Below, in pieces: positions 32,100 through 42,902 of a stretch of 64,000 bases of DNA (its first letter is position 1; each line of letters starts with the position of its first letter). Where the stretch lies: assembly GCA_025174535.1 (NCBI GenBank), contig JALBUN010000022.1, positions 62,001 through 126,000 of the forward strand. Reading direction: 5' to 3'. The stretch is from Cantharellus purpuraceus. Lineage: Eukaryota; Basidiomycota; Agaricomycetes; Cantharellales; Hydnaceae. The notes beneath the pieces are model-generated. The model saw nothing but the letters and a program-made list of their open reading frames with translations, had not been told where the DNA came from and did not search any database. Made by a program: the position numbers and the translations under genes.

Positions 32100-33335
32100 T
32101 TTTTTTTTTGGTTTGTTTGCGTTATAGCTATGATGTGTTATTCGGTCAGATAATCAACGTTGTTTTTGTGTCATGCTCCGGCGTTTGCTTGGTCAGATCT
32201 GTCTGTATGCGCTGTGTGATGTGGCAGGGGTGACGTGCCTCGTGGGGGATCTGGAGATTTCTCTTGGGCGTGCGTTAAGGAGTCAAAACATGGGGTGAAA
32301 AAGGTTTGATGCAGGGGTAGGAAAGGTGAGTGGGGGGGGTCGTTGGTCATCCACTTTTCTATTTTGTTCATTTTGGTTTTAGGTTGATTTGCTGCTCATG
32401 TTTTTTTTTTTTATAGTGATTTGTTATACGGTCAGATGATCAAAAAACTTTGTTTTTGTCGTTTTGTGCCGTGCCCCGCTAGTGTGATGGGCCCGATGGT
32501 GCTTGCTTCGCGTCGCGTCCCCTGCCGGCTATGTTTCTTTTTTCTTATCTGTGTGATGTGTGGTGGGGCAAAGGCATTTACATGCCTCGTGGGGGACCTG
32601 GAGGCATGGTAGCGATAGAGTCAAAACGAGGAAGCGCTTGATTTAGGGTATATAAAGGTGATTAATGTGAGTGGGGCGGTTGGCGGACATCCACTGTTTC
32701 GATTGTTGCCGTTTGCCGATCCGATGTGTTTTTTTATAGCTAATCTTTTGGTTATACGGTCAGAAAGGTGGTCGTTTCGCCACGCCGCAGCGATGCTTGC
32801 TTTGCGTCGCCTGCTGGCTACTTTTCTTTTATCTGTATGCGTTATGTGATGTGGTAGGGGTGACGTCGGGATTTGCCTTGTGGGGGGTCTGGCGATGTCT
32901 CGAGGCATGCATGCTAGTGATTTGTGGGGCCAGAGGAAGGCTTGAGGACAGGGTATGTAAAGGTGATAAAAGTGAGTGAGGGGATCCTTGGTGTTTGCAT
33001 TGTGGGTTTATATATATATATATATATATATATTGATTGGTGCCGTTTTTGCTGATGTGTGTTTATAGCTTTTTGTTATACAGTCGGAAAGTTGGTCGTT
33101 TCGCCACGCCCCGACGATGCTTCATGGCAAAGGCATTTAATCTGCCTCGTGGAGGATCTGCCGATTTCTTCAGGCATGCATGCTAGTGATAGAGGCAAAA
33201 CTTGGGGCTTGAGGACAGGGTATATAAAGTTAAGGATGGTTCGAGAAGGTGAGTGGGATCGTTGGGCCTGGCGTTCATCCACCATTTTCGTTTCTCCCGA
33301 TTATACAGTTTTGCTGAATTGCTGATTCACTGATT
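32100..33335 (+). repeat. Four tandem promoter-like modules of about 290-330 bp
   Basis: The marker TTATACGGTCAG (or variant) recurs near 32143, 32429, 32757 and 33081. Each module continues with a GTGATGTGG-GGGGTGACG-type block, GCCTCGTGGGGGATCTG, a GCATGCATGCTAGTGAT block in later units, GGGTATATAAAGGTGA and GAGTGGG-GTTGG-CATCCAC. TATATAAAG is present at 32651 and 33221, mutated in the other two. A (TA)n run sits at about 33008-33033. Frames inside are short. The last module ends just before the gene at 33369. Confidence 0.85.
33221..33229 (+). promoter_or_regulatory. Probable TATA box for the gene at 33369
   Basis: TATATAAAG in the last tandem module, about 140 bp before the ATG at 33369. 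Confidence 0.45.
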
Positions 33336-33368
33336 CGCTGATTCGCTGATTTGTTTTTTTTGCTGCCG

Positions 33369-34687
33369 ATGCTCGTGCACCGAGAGGTTCGATGCGATGT
33401 GATGAGCGTGAAGGGGCCGCTGCCGGTGGAGAAATTGGCGCGAGGTAGGGATGACCCTCCTGACCTCGTTCGGGGCGCCGTGAGGGTGACGCAGAGGATG
33501 GTGAGTAGGTTCGGGGGTTTTGGGGTGTTTTGGATGGATGGGCTTGAGCGTGTTTCGGTTTTGGTTTCACATTCCTATTTCTATTCCCCCCCTCCCCCCC
33601 TCCCTCCTCCTTACTGGCTAAGCCCCCCTCCCCCCAGCGCCTGATGCTTCAATGGACCGCCCTGATGCCCCTCAGCGCATGGTGCGAAGTCACACGTGCG
33701 CCCACAAGGAACGACGAGGAGGCGCGGACGCTGGTGGCGACCATGTACATGGACAAGCGCGACGTGCACACGCAGTGTATCAATTCCGAGGAGTGTCTCC
33801 GTATCCCGCAGCTCAAGCCGTATCGGCGGTGGCGGGGTGGGTATTGTGAGTGTATAAGGCTTTTTTTTTTCTTTTCTTTTCTTGTGTTGCTCGTGTTGAT
33901 GCAGGACGGGGTTTTTTTCGCTTGTTGTTGTTGTTGTTGTCATCGTCCATGTAATATCCGTGGCTACGACACTATCCCCACATCACTCGGTGCCCCCCCC
34001 CTTTGGACTGCACATCCGAACACCACACTCCACTCCACTCCCCCGTGCGTGTCATCACCACTATACAACACGTGGAATAGCCAACCGAAAAAGCCTCGGG
34101 TTCATCCGCCTCGAGATCCGCCGCGCCGAGGACGATATCCACGTCGTGTCCGAGTCCGACTCTGGGTCTGAGGGTGATGAGGGTGAGAATGAGGATGAGG
34201 ATAATGATGAGGATGAGGATGAGGATGAGGATGAGGGTATGCAGTCGTGCCACGACGACGACGACGACGATGACAATGACGACAAGGATGGTGGGGGCAG
34301 CGGGGGCGGTGGCGGCGGTGGCGTCAGCATCAAGCGTAGCACGCGCACGCGCACCTACACCCGCGCGCGCGTCGACCTGGAGCTGATGGACGACCCGCAG
34401 CTGGGGCTACGGCCGTATATCACGTTTGAGTTTCACCTTTTGCAGAGCGATCAGATGGGGGGGCGTGTGGGGTGCGGTGAGGGGGAACGGGCGGGAAGGA
34501 AGGGAGGGTGGAGGGGGAGACGGGGTAGAAGGGAGGGGGGGTGTAAGGTAGCGGGGAGGAAGAGGGGGAGACGGGGGAGAAGGAAGGGGGGATGTGAGGT
34601 AGAGGTGGGGTGTGAGGGAGAAGCGAGGTCATTTGCATCATTCACACAGCTCGGGAGGGGTTGCTCATATATATTTGGTATTATCTA
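33369..34687 (+). CDS. Acidic low-complexity protein, member of the window's acidic family
   Basis: Probable exons 33369-33500, 33638-33845 and 34081 onward; phases agree (0, then 1). Exon 1 reads VKGPLPVEKLARGRDDPPDL; exon 2 includes LSAWCEVTRAPTRNDEEART; exon 3 has LGFIRLEIRRAEDD, then long E/D runs (34174-34290), a glycine run, and LGLRPYITFEFHLLQ. GFIRLEIRRA and RPYITFEF match GRVTLEIRRA and RPYARFVF of the protein at 46301. After about 34455 the frame runs into a purine-only tract, so the true 3' end probably lies earlier, by an intron or stop I cannot place. The 5' intron holds a long C-rich pyrimidine tract. Function unknown. Confidence 0.5.
34455..34625 (+). repeat. G-rich polypurine tract
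   Basis: About 170 bases almost entirely G and A, with more than a dozen runs of three or more G (GGGGGAGACGGGGTAGAAGG type units repeated imperfectly at about 34513 and 34563). Could form G-quadruplex or triplex structures. Confidence 0.75.
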
Positions 34688-34689
34688 GT

Positions 34690-37424
34690 GACACGCCATG
34701 CGCGAGAGCGTGGGGGGACGGAGATGACAGCGGGATGGAGGGGGAAAGGAACAGATCGTTGAGCTTGCACTAGAAGGGACGACGTTAGATGTGAATCTGC
34801 CGGGCCAGTTGGGCTAGTTGTAATGGGTGTGTTTTTGTTTTTTTTGCCGCGACGTGTTGGACGACTTGGAGCGGGATTTCGCGCGTGGTGCTATTGCTGG
34901 CCAGGAGGAGCACCGTTTCATATGATTTGTTTGCCTGAGTGCTTCTTCCCGTATATCTCTTCCCTGAGACATTCCTCAATACTTTCAATGTGTCCGATAC
35001 TTGGCCACCGTCCCCTATTTTTATTATTACATGCACCATTGAGCACGAGAGCCTAGGATTAGTCTACTACTGATCAACCATCACTCGTCAGCATATGTTT
35101 TAAGAAGTATGAGCGTTCAGGGAATCGATTTATGTAACTAGGCCCAAGGGCAGGCACCTTAATTCTCCCGCCACAGTTAATGTCGCCCACATGTCCATCT
35201 CGCTCGTGAACGGTGCCATGTATAACAGTAGTTGATAGTTCAGCCATCAACCATAATTTCAACACCTATTTTCGAAATTTGGTTCTGCGTGCTGGCGTGC
35301 TTTCAGAGTTTTCAGCGATCATCGAACATCGTGAGTCATCGATGACAACACCAATATTCATGTAATGCATGCTTGACACTGGCATCTAGGGCGAATGGAT
35401 GTGTGATCAAACATCTAGGTACATATATAAGACCGAGGGGTCAAGGGGTTATTAATTCACTACATAGACTGTCCATGACACATGCAACCCCTTCTTCAGA
35501 ATCCATGCTATGAATGAATCAACTAGCTCACCTGATGTCGTGTGTTCGAACCACCCACTGGCCAACATCGCGCAGCCTGATCTGATACGGAACAAGCGCG
35601 GAAGCGATTCTGACGTTGGCCCCGTTGACGGGTGTGGCAAGTGATGCATGCCCTGGGTTGCCAATTGTGGCCCATAGGCTGTGTCGTTCAGTATGGCTTT
35701 GAGCTCGACTGGCGCGCACCCATTGATCAGTGCACGGGCACAGCACGACGTCCTTGATCCATCTCATCTCATCTCCACCCAATCTCGTCTTTCCGTGCCT
35801 TAGCCCACCATGTGCATATCTCTCACAATAAAAGGGTCAATCCCCATGCATAGCATCATGAAAATCCCTATCATCACATCGCTTCCTGATGTCTCCCACC
35901 TTCATTCAGACTCACTCGGAACACGAACGAAGACAGCCGAACCAACACCGGGACACTCCCTACAACCCTTCGTCAGACCCAGCCCTCATCTCCACCAAAT
36001 GGCACCCTGGCCACTTTGCGACATCGTCTGGCAGTCGAAGCAGCAACTCGCACCCCCAAAGCAAAACGGAAAGCTATGCTGCACACTGCGAATAAACCCC
36101 CGGCGGCCAGCCGAGAACCACAAGCCAAGAGGATACAGCAAAGTAAGGAAGCGCAAGCCCTTCATGCATCAATATCACCTAGAATCGAATGCGCGCGTCC
36201 AATGCATGTATATCACTTTGTGTCGGGCCGCGTCTAATGCTACTGGGCCTCATGACAATATGTACTTGGACCCCAGACTGGTTTGAGATACCGTGCAACG
36301 CTTGCACGAGCCCAGTGAAAACAGCCACGTGTAATGGATGGCGTATGATAGATGTCGTATTGGTGAAGCTTGCCAGACATTTAGACATCGCCGCGCCTTG
36401 TTGGTTAAATGATTGGTGGGTAAACACCTGGACAAAAATAATACGGCCGATAGCCGTGGAGGATACATAGATCACGGGACTACAAAGTGATGGGACGGCA
36501 GCCAAAGCCCAGTTGTTGGCATGCCACGTTGGCTTGGCTGCAACGTTCGTGCCAGATACGACGTGTGGCGAAGAAACCTAAAGACTGGTTACAGCGGTGG
36601 TGTGAGGCTAAAGGTATGTATAGTGAAGGAGTGCAGGCAACCGAAGTGAACACAGTCAATTAACCCACGGGCAGGAGGCGCTCATCGTCTATGGTAATGC
36701 TGGAAACCAGGGCTGTTGCCGTAGTTGTCAATCATGAACATCAACTGGGCGCAGGCTGGGGTTTGCCCCGTGTAAGGTCATGCCACCAAGATGAATGGTG
36801 CCCAACTGTCGTTTTGGAACTGCGCTTCTTGATGGCTCGGCATAGCCTGGTCCTGGCTCAGCGCGTTGCCGAGTGATGCATTGATCCCGTGGAATACCCC
36901 TTGGAGCCGAAATTTTGCCCTGAGCAGTTTGTTTACTTACACCAAGTTCTTTGACGATCCCAGTATAAAACCAGCTCATGCACGACGGCATTCGCCAATC
37001 ACTGCGTGATGTACATTGAATGGCACGACTTGCAGACAATTGTCTATATAGGCGATGTCTGGCGGCACCGACTTTGCCGTGCCCTGGCGCCGTACCCCGT
37101 GCTCAGCGCTCAGCCAGAGGGCCTTAGAGTCCGTTTTCAGTACTCTCAAAAAGCTTGCAATAACGACACTCGTACTAGTGTTTCCTATTACAACAGACAT
37201 AGCCACGCCAACAAAGAAATTATAGAGCGCAACATCAATGCGATGTAGAAGAAGAGTGAGAGTAGCTAAAGCTGTTCGGGAGAAAGTAAACTCCGTCCAG
37301 GTCCGAAGACTCGCATATGACGTGATTACGTGACTATATGGATACCTCCAAAACTTGCCTTTGAACCATCATCTCTGTGCCTCCCAACTCTTACCTACCA
37401 CACCTTGTACTTCACCAAAAGCTA
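34690..37424. other. 2.7 kb without a recognisable gene
   Basis: ORFs of 60-158 codons occur on both strands (the longest at 35810-36286 plus). None has a recognisable motif, and overlapping frames on the other strand are equally open, so I call no gene. Confidence 0.4.
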
Positions 37425-38644
37425 TGGCTGCGTCTAGTTGGAAAGATGGCATCTTTCTCAAGGTTGGTTTGTGTCACACTCGTATTTTGCTCTCCTCTAT
37501 GGTTGCACATTGATCGTGGATGGTCTCCTATCTCGTATCTTTCCATAAACATGGTGGACTACAAAGAACTCTTGATATTGACGTGCTTTGTTTTTAGCTC
37601 GTCAACGTGGTGGTTTACTTCGTTTTCCTGGGGTCCAATATCTATACTGCATCTAGTCTAGAGGGCATCTACAAAACCGCAAAGGAGACGTACTTCACTC
37701 CAGCGGCGTACGCTTTTGGAATCTGGTGAGCTTGTTTCAATGCGATATAATCCTAGTGCCGACATCTGCCTATGAAGGTCTCTGGTTCATCTGCTTCTCC
37801 TCGGTGCTATCATCTACCAGTTCTTTGACTCGGGAAAAAGGATCATCGTGGATGGCATCGGATGGCGTCTCCCTCTCCTGGCCGTACTAAACTCTATCTA
37901 CGTGAATGTCTGGGTATGTAATGTTATTCGCAACCGGCAGGCGTTCTATTGACAACAATAACAGTCTATGCAACACTACATCATCGCATTCATCTTTGCG
38001 CTCCTTGTTAGCTCAACTGTGTCCCATATTTACTACAGTATCAAAAAGCATTACGCAAGTGAGAACCTGAATGACCAACGTGCGTAACCAACTTTCCATC
38101 AAACCAGGCACAGCCACTCACACGCTAGTTTATTAGTGTGGGTTCACCTGCCTTTCTCTCTCTACCACGGCTGGACTACTGTTTTGGTCATCCTAACTGC
38201 TTTCGAGGCGTTCGGCGTCAACGCTGCGACCACAAGGGCTGGAGTATTCACCAAGTCTTTCGTCTTCCTAGGCTTGTAAGTCATTGCCGTCCGTGCCGCT
38301 GTTCTCGGAAAACTCATCACGTCGCAACTAGGCTATTCCTTGAAGCTACCTCGGCCGCGTATGCCTTTTCTAGCCCAGAGGGTGATCTCCCAGCCAGCAT
38401 TGCCATTGCCTGGGGTTTGTTTGCCATCTTTGCCCGTGCGTTCTTTCTCATTTGTGTCAATCCGAGCTCACGACTGTGTACAGACCAACATGACCCGTTC
38501 ATTCACTGGTCGGCGCTTGCCTTCTCCCTATTGTCGCTCTTCTGGATTATAAAATCCCTGTACGGTCAGTTCGCTTCGTGGCGCAGCCGCTCCTCTGTCT
38601 TGCTCCGCGACGAGGAGAGGGCCCCGCTTGTCCCGGGAAACTAA
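37425..38644 (+). CDS. Multi-pass membrane protein, fungal, 273 residues
   Basis: Exons 37425-37463, 37598-37725, 37778-37913, 37965-38079, 38137-38275, 38332-38435 and 38484-38644; 822 nt in all, GT-AG introns, phases consistent. About seven hydrophobic segments: [98 protein letters not shown] and [15 protein letters not shown]. The C-terminal tail has [20 protein letters not shown]. Loop signature [14 protein letters not shown] suggests the uncharacterised fungal family with a TspO-like tryptophan and alanine-rich fold, but I cannot name it surely. Function unknown; likely an endomembrane or plasma-membrane protein. Confidence 0.85.
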
Positions 38645-39497
38645 ACGACATGATACGACTCAACACCCACACCCGACACTTGCTCCAGTGATGTGGGTGA
38701 AATATGCCTGCTGAGGGTGGATTGCCGCAAGTGTGGCATTACATCGCATGACGCACAACCTTCTTTTCTTTTTTTCTTGACAGATTTGCGGTGGGGGGGC
38801 GGAATTGCAAATCAATCATCGAAAGTAACAAAGTTTTTGGATGTATATTTCATATATTGCTCTAAGTCGACTCTTTCCCCAACTTGTTATGTATGAAAAT
38901 GTTACATGTGAAACGATCTCGGCTAGATTTTGAGCAGGTGTATCGGTACGCACAGCCGACTAAGGTAATTCACATTTGTCAGCCTCCCGCCATTCCGATG
39001 ACTTCGTGAAATCTCGACCATATGGTTGTCGTACCCGCTGACCTGCTGGCGGAGTAGTCATGCAGGGAGAAGATTAATTCTTAGGCTGGAGCTTGCATAG
39101 CTATCTTGTGGGGGATCCACTGCACAATGCTTTTGATCAGCTCTACGTGTCGCTTGCTCTAGGATCCACCTTCTGGTCACATGGTAACGTAGAGCCCCAC
39201 TAGTATGCTCTTCTTTTTCAAGCCTAACCCTTCGGACTAGTATCACGTCACCAAATGTTCAGGGTCCAAATGAATACTTGTGTTTCACTATAAATGTCAA
39301 GGAAGCCCACTTGCGATGTCGATGAATACCCCCAGACGAGTGAGAATACAGCCCGTAATTTTTAACGCAGAAGGATGGGGCACCTGAACTGTGACACCTT
39401 CCATCCCGCCCCCCTTTTCCGCATGCTTCTTGGGAAGGGAAGAAACACAATCGGGAAGGAAGTGGGTGCCTTTGTGGAGCGAGCTACTGGGAGATGC
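38645..39497. other. Intergenic
   Basis: 3' region of the membrane gene and 5' region of cerato-platanin. Short ORFs only. Confidence 0.5.
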
Positions 39498-39504
39498 TAT
39501 AAAG
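39498..39504 (+). promoter_or_regulatory. TATA box of the cerato-platanin gene
   Basis: TATAAAG about 126 bp upstream of the ATG at 39624, with a usable start-site spacing. Confidence 0.5.
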
Positions 39505-39623
39505 TACCAGGGTACAGGCTATTGTTGACCAGGCATCTGACTGGTATCGCTGACTAGTACTGCCCCATCCCCCAATCCCACGACTTTCTGACCCAATTGA
39601 TCATCGCGTGTGCGTCGAGTCTC

Positions 39624-40095
39624 ATGATGAAATTCCCTCTCACTTCACTCCTTGCCCTCGCCGCCTCGGCTCTCGCTGTACAAGTCTCCTTCGACCCGGT
39701 GTACGACAATGGAAACCAGTCTTTGGACACAGTCGCGTGCTCCACTGGGACCAACGGACTCGTGACGAAAAATTTTACCACGTTTGGCTCTTTGCCTCAC
39801 TTTCCCAACATCGGAGGAGCTTCGGCCGTGACGGGATTCAACTCTGCGGGATGTGGGACATGCTGGGCGTTAACATTCCAAAATTTGACCATTAATGTGC
39901 GTAATAGCGTTTATAGTTCAACGGGGCACATGTTGATTATCCTTTTTCCTCTCATAGATCCTCGCGATTGATGTTGCTAAAGGATTTAACATTGCGGAGT
40001 CGACTATGAACCTGTTTACACACGGTCAGGCGACGCAAGTGGGGGTCATCGATGCTACTGCTGTACAAGTCAACGCCTCGGCGTGCGGACTGTAA
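39624..40095 (+). CDS. Cerato-platanin family secreted protein
   Basis: Exons 39624-39896 and 39958-40095, one 61-bp GT-AG intron; 136 residues. A signal peptide (MMKFPLTSLLALAASALA) precedes the mature start VQVSFDPVYDNGNQSLDTVA. Family hallmarks: ACSTGTNGLVTKNFTTFGSL, GFNSAGCGTCWALTF, ILAIDVAKGFNIAESTMN and the terminal NASACGL. The four conserved cysteines (two disulfides) are present. These small double-psi beta-barrel proteins act outside the cell at the wall or surface; known members bind chitin oligomers, self-assemble at interfaces and can be sensed by plants. A second ATG at 39627 would serve equally. The gene looks intact. Confidence 0.96.
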
Positions 40096-40647
40096 TCGAC
40101 GAGGCTTTTGTTTTAATGTGGGTTTGTGTTTCTGTGACGTGTTTTTTTTTTGAACACGTGCATTGTGCAGGCATGAGGTGGGGTGCCCGAGAGGCTAGTC
40201 AGGGACGTTTTGTTAAGCGGACAATTCCGTAAGGGTGATGTCAACTAGCTGTCCTAGCTACGTACAAGTAAAATATGATGGGGCTTTTGTGAGATTCTTG
40301 CATTTATTCATCAAGTGCAAAGCCGCTCGTGTATGGAGATGCACCCATTGCGGTTCAATGGTGTGTTGGCTCAACCCATCGCAAACTTCCAAATACTCGA
40401 ACTCATTTCTGCCAGGGGTCAACCTTACACCCTTCACGTGAACTAAAACTACAGTGTGGTCATTGCGCCAGCTTCGACGTCAACTCACGAACATGTGTTC
40501 GCAGCACGCGCAGTTCAATTCATCAGACTCTTTGAAATAGAGAGCGTGCGCCTCGAGGAACGGGGTTTGTTATTCTACACGTTAAGATCCACCCTCACCC
40601 CAGTCACACTCTGAGAGCATGTGTTGCTTACAGGAGGCGCACCAGCC

Positions 40648-40655
40648 TATAAAAC
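40648..40655 (+). promoter_or_regulatory. TATA box for the gene at 40783
   Basis: TATAAAAC, 135 bp upstream of the ATG at 40783. Confidence 0.45.
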
Positions 40656-40782
40656 CGACTTGTTTTTGAATACCCCATATTCCCTATTCCTCTTGAATCA
40701 GTTTTCGAGTTCAGGTATGCAACATCACGTGGACTGTCGAATCCCTCTCTGATTCAGCGTCAGGACTGCCTGAGATTTGAGA

Positions 40783-42038
40783 ATGCTTGAGCTCCGTGGT
40801 ATCCAAGTCTGGTTGACGTATTGCGCAACGAATTTACATCCGCCTGTGGAAGGGCCTCATGCCAACGCATGTGAAGAAACGGGAACGGCTGTAGTGACCG
40901 TTACCTCCCGCAAAATAGCCGTGAGGTGTCTACTGCTTGTAAATCTCAATCGCATCTTACTTTTAAAGGTATTTCAGCGGTACATGATCCATGTCCGGTG
41001 CAATAGGCATGTGTCTGCAAACTGTGAGATATGGGTGAAGAGTCCGACAGGAAAGAGCAGGACTAAGGCCCTGTCCCATCGATTGACTTCCCAAAGGTCT
41101 AACTACCGCTTTGCAAATCACTCGAGTGGCCTAAGGTTCAGCATGGCAAAGTCACCGACGTTTTGTGAGTTCTAATGCTGTGAGGGTGTGGACAGGATGT
41201 TCCTTTCGTTGAGCCTTACATTTCGGCAGCTGGAGCTATGGGCACAGTCATCATAAAGATCTCTGAAGACGGCAAGGACAAGCGTCTGCGATTTACCTTT
41301 AGATTTGAAAAGGACTCGCCTGAAATAGACAACGACAGCAGTGATTCTGACTACATGCCTACTCAACGATCCCGAGGCCACGAGGATCAATTGGGAACCA
41401 TCCCTATAGGGGCCCGATATGGCAGACCCCCGAAACATGCAAGGCTCAACCAGCAGGCTGTTCAAAGTCCCATCAGAATTAAAATGAGTAGTTCTCCTTG
41501 TGTTCACCCGCCGACACCTGAAGGAACCGTAAATGCTGTCAGTCGGGTAAGATCTGGATCAACTGTTGGTAGTATCACTTTGATGCAATGCTTTTGTAAG
41601 GACAGCCGCTAACCGACTCACCTGAGAAAAATCCTTCGCAGGCGGCTGGTTTTCGAGCCGAAGAAACTCAGATCAACGATACTTCAGCACAGGAGAGTAA
41701 TAACAGAAATATTGTGCGTGACTCATTCCCGCTTCTCATTCGCACTACATGTTCAATTGTCGTTTTTGCCGTATTACATCAGGAGTGTCACAAAACAATG
41801 CCGACCATTGAGGCACAGTCATCACAGCAGAGTGTGAAGACAAAGACACTTGAGCATGTCCAGAAACAAGTGCTTGTTTCACAATTTGACTGTAACAGAT
41901 CGGATAAAGCTAACTTCTGTGCAACAACAGTTGAAAGAATTAACCGAAAGCCTTTACGCAGGGACGACCCAGGACCCAGATTTTCTGTCTGTCATAGAAG
42001 GTTCTTTGTCGGCTTTACTTTCTCAGCCAAAGAAATGA
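40783..42038 (+). CDS. Acidic family protein, copy 1 (305 residues)
   Basis: Exons 40783-40920, 40969-41164, 41230-41546, 41642-41713, 41783-41869 and 41931-42038; 918 nt, GT-AG introns, phases consistent. N-terminal beta-rich part (MLELRGIQVWLTY; RYMIHVRCNRHVSANCEIWV) resembles ELNNVECWIEF and ALCKVWV of copy 2. Next comes GTVIIKISEDGK with LRFTFRFEKDSPEIDNDSSD, aligned with GRVTLEIRRA and RPYARFVFLLERDD. A basic, Pro/Ser-rich linker and a C-terminal helix (QLKELTESLYAG) follow. The layout recalls the fungal DUF7918 type, but I cannot confirm that. Function unknown; no signal peptide or membrane segment. The last intron was chosen because it alone joins EHVQKQ to LKELTESL in frame. Confidence 0.65.
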
Positions 42039-42859
42039 ACGGCAACACGAGCAATTAGGGCACTAGTGGGAGTTTAGAGCTGGTTAGCTCCTTGAGTTTG
42101 CTCCAACCCTCGTAGTGAATAGAGGGAAATGGATATATGTAATTGGTCACGACTCTTCTGTCATTAGGTGGCTACGTCTCGTATATACACGTCTCTGCGT
42201 CTGCATCTGTCTGAACTTGACGCTACCGGCAGTCCTTGCCCGTAGGGTTGTGTCAACATCACACATGCATGTCTCAGCAATGAGTGGCCTGGGAAGAATC
42301 ACTTTGCAAATTCATCTGTATAGACACAGAAAGCACATACAAAGCGGCATAGTGTCGAGTATGAGTCAACTTTGCGTGAATGTATAATTTATACACTACA
42401 CCTTCGGTACGAATCTAATGATGGATTCGCACTTGATTCTAATTATGTTTCCAGTGCGAAATTTCGGTCGAACTGCGGGATGCAGACCAATTTCGCCCGG
42501 GCATCAGTCTACGCCGGAGTGAGCCCGAAGTGCCAACCTTTTGGATTTATAGTCGAGGAGTCTTTTAGACAGACTCCTCAAGCATGTATGGTATGTGGAA
42601 CAGTTCTCCTAGGGAGAATGTGAGTATCATGTACATTTTACAGCTTTCTACACGCCTGGTCATGCATAAGGACAGCTCGCGGATATCTCTTCGGGCCAGT
42701 CGTGTTTGCAATTGTTCCCAGCGGAACCCTGCGGAGTCTTTAAACTTCGATCAGGGCAATCAACATATGCTACAAGGCTTAGACCTTAATTCGAATACAC
42801 TACACTCTCCAAAGGGACACTGCCCGACGATACCCATCCCGCCGAGTGACATCCTCTAG
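42039..42859. other. Intergenic before the P450 gene
   Basis: Short ORFs of 83-91 codons without motifs; presumed 3' and promoter regions. Confidence 0.4.
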
Positions 42860-42868
42860 TATATATAT
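42860..42868 (+). promoter_or_regulatory. TATA box of the P450 gene
   Basis: TATATATAT run, 35-43 bp upstream of the ATG at 42903. Confidence 0.4.
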
Positions 42869-42902
42869 TGTGCGTGTTCTCCATGGACCTGCTTTGGCTA
42901 AT

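Noticed and set aside
32100..33335. CRISPR-like array
   Set aside because: Units are 290-330 bp, diverged, with no short repeat-spacer alternation, and the organism is a eukaryote.
35500..35570. tRNA-like T-loop (GTTCGAACC)
   Set aside because: No matching acceptor, D or anticodon stem could be drawn around it.
36728..37206. Minus-strand ORFs considered as a hydrophobin-like or other secreted gene
   Set aside because: Cysteine spacing does not fit and no signal peptide or consistent exon structure was found.
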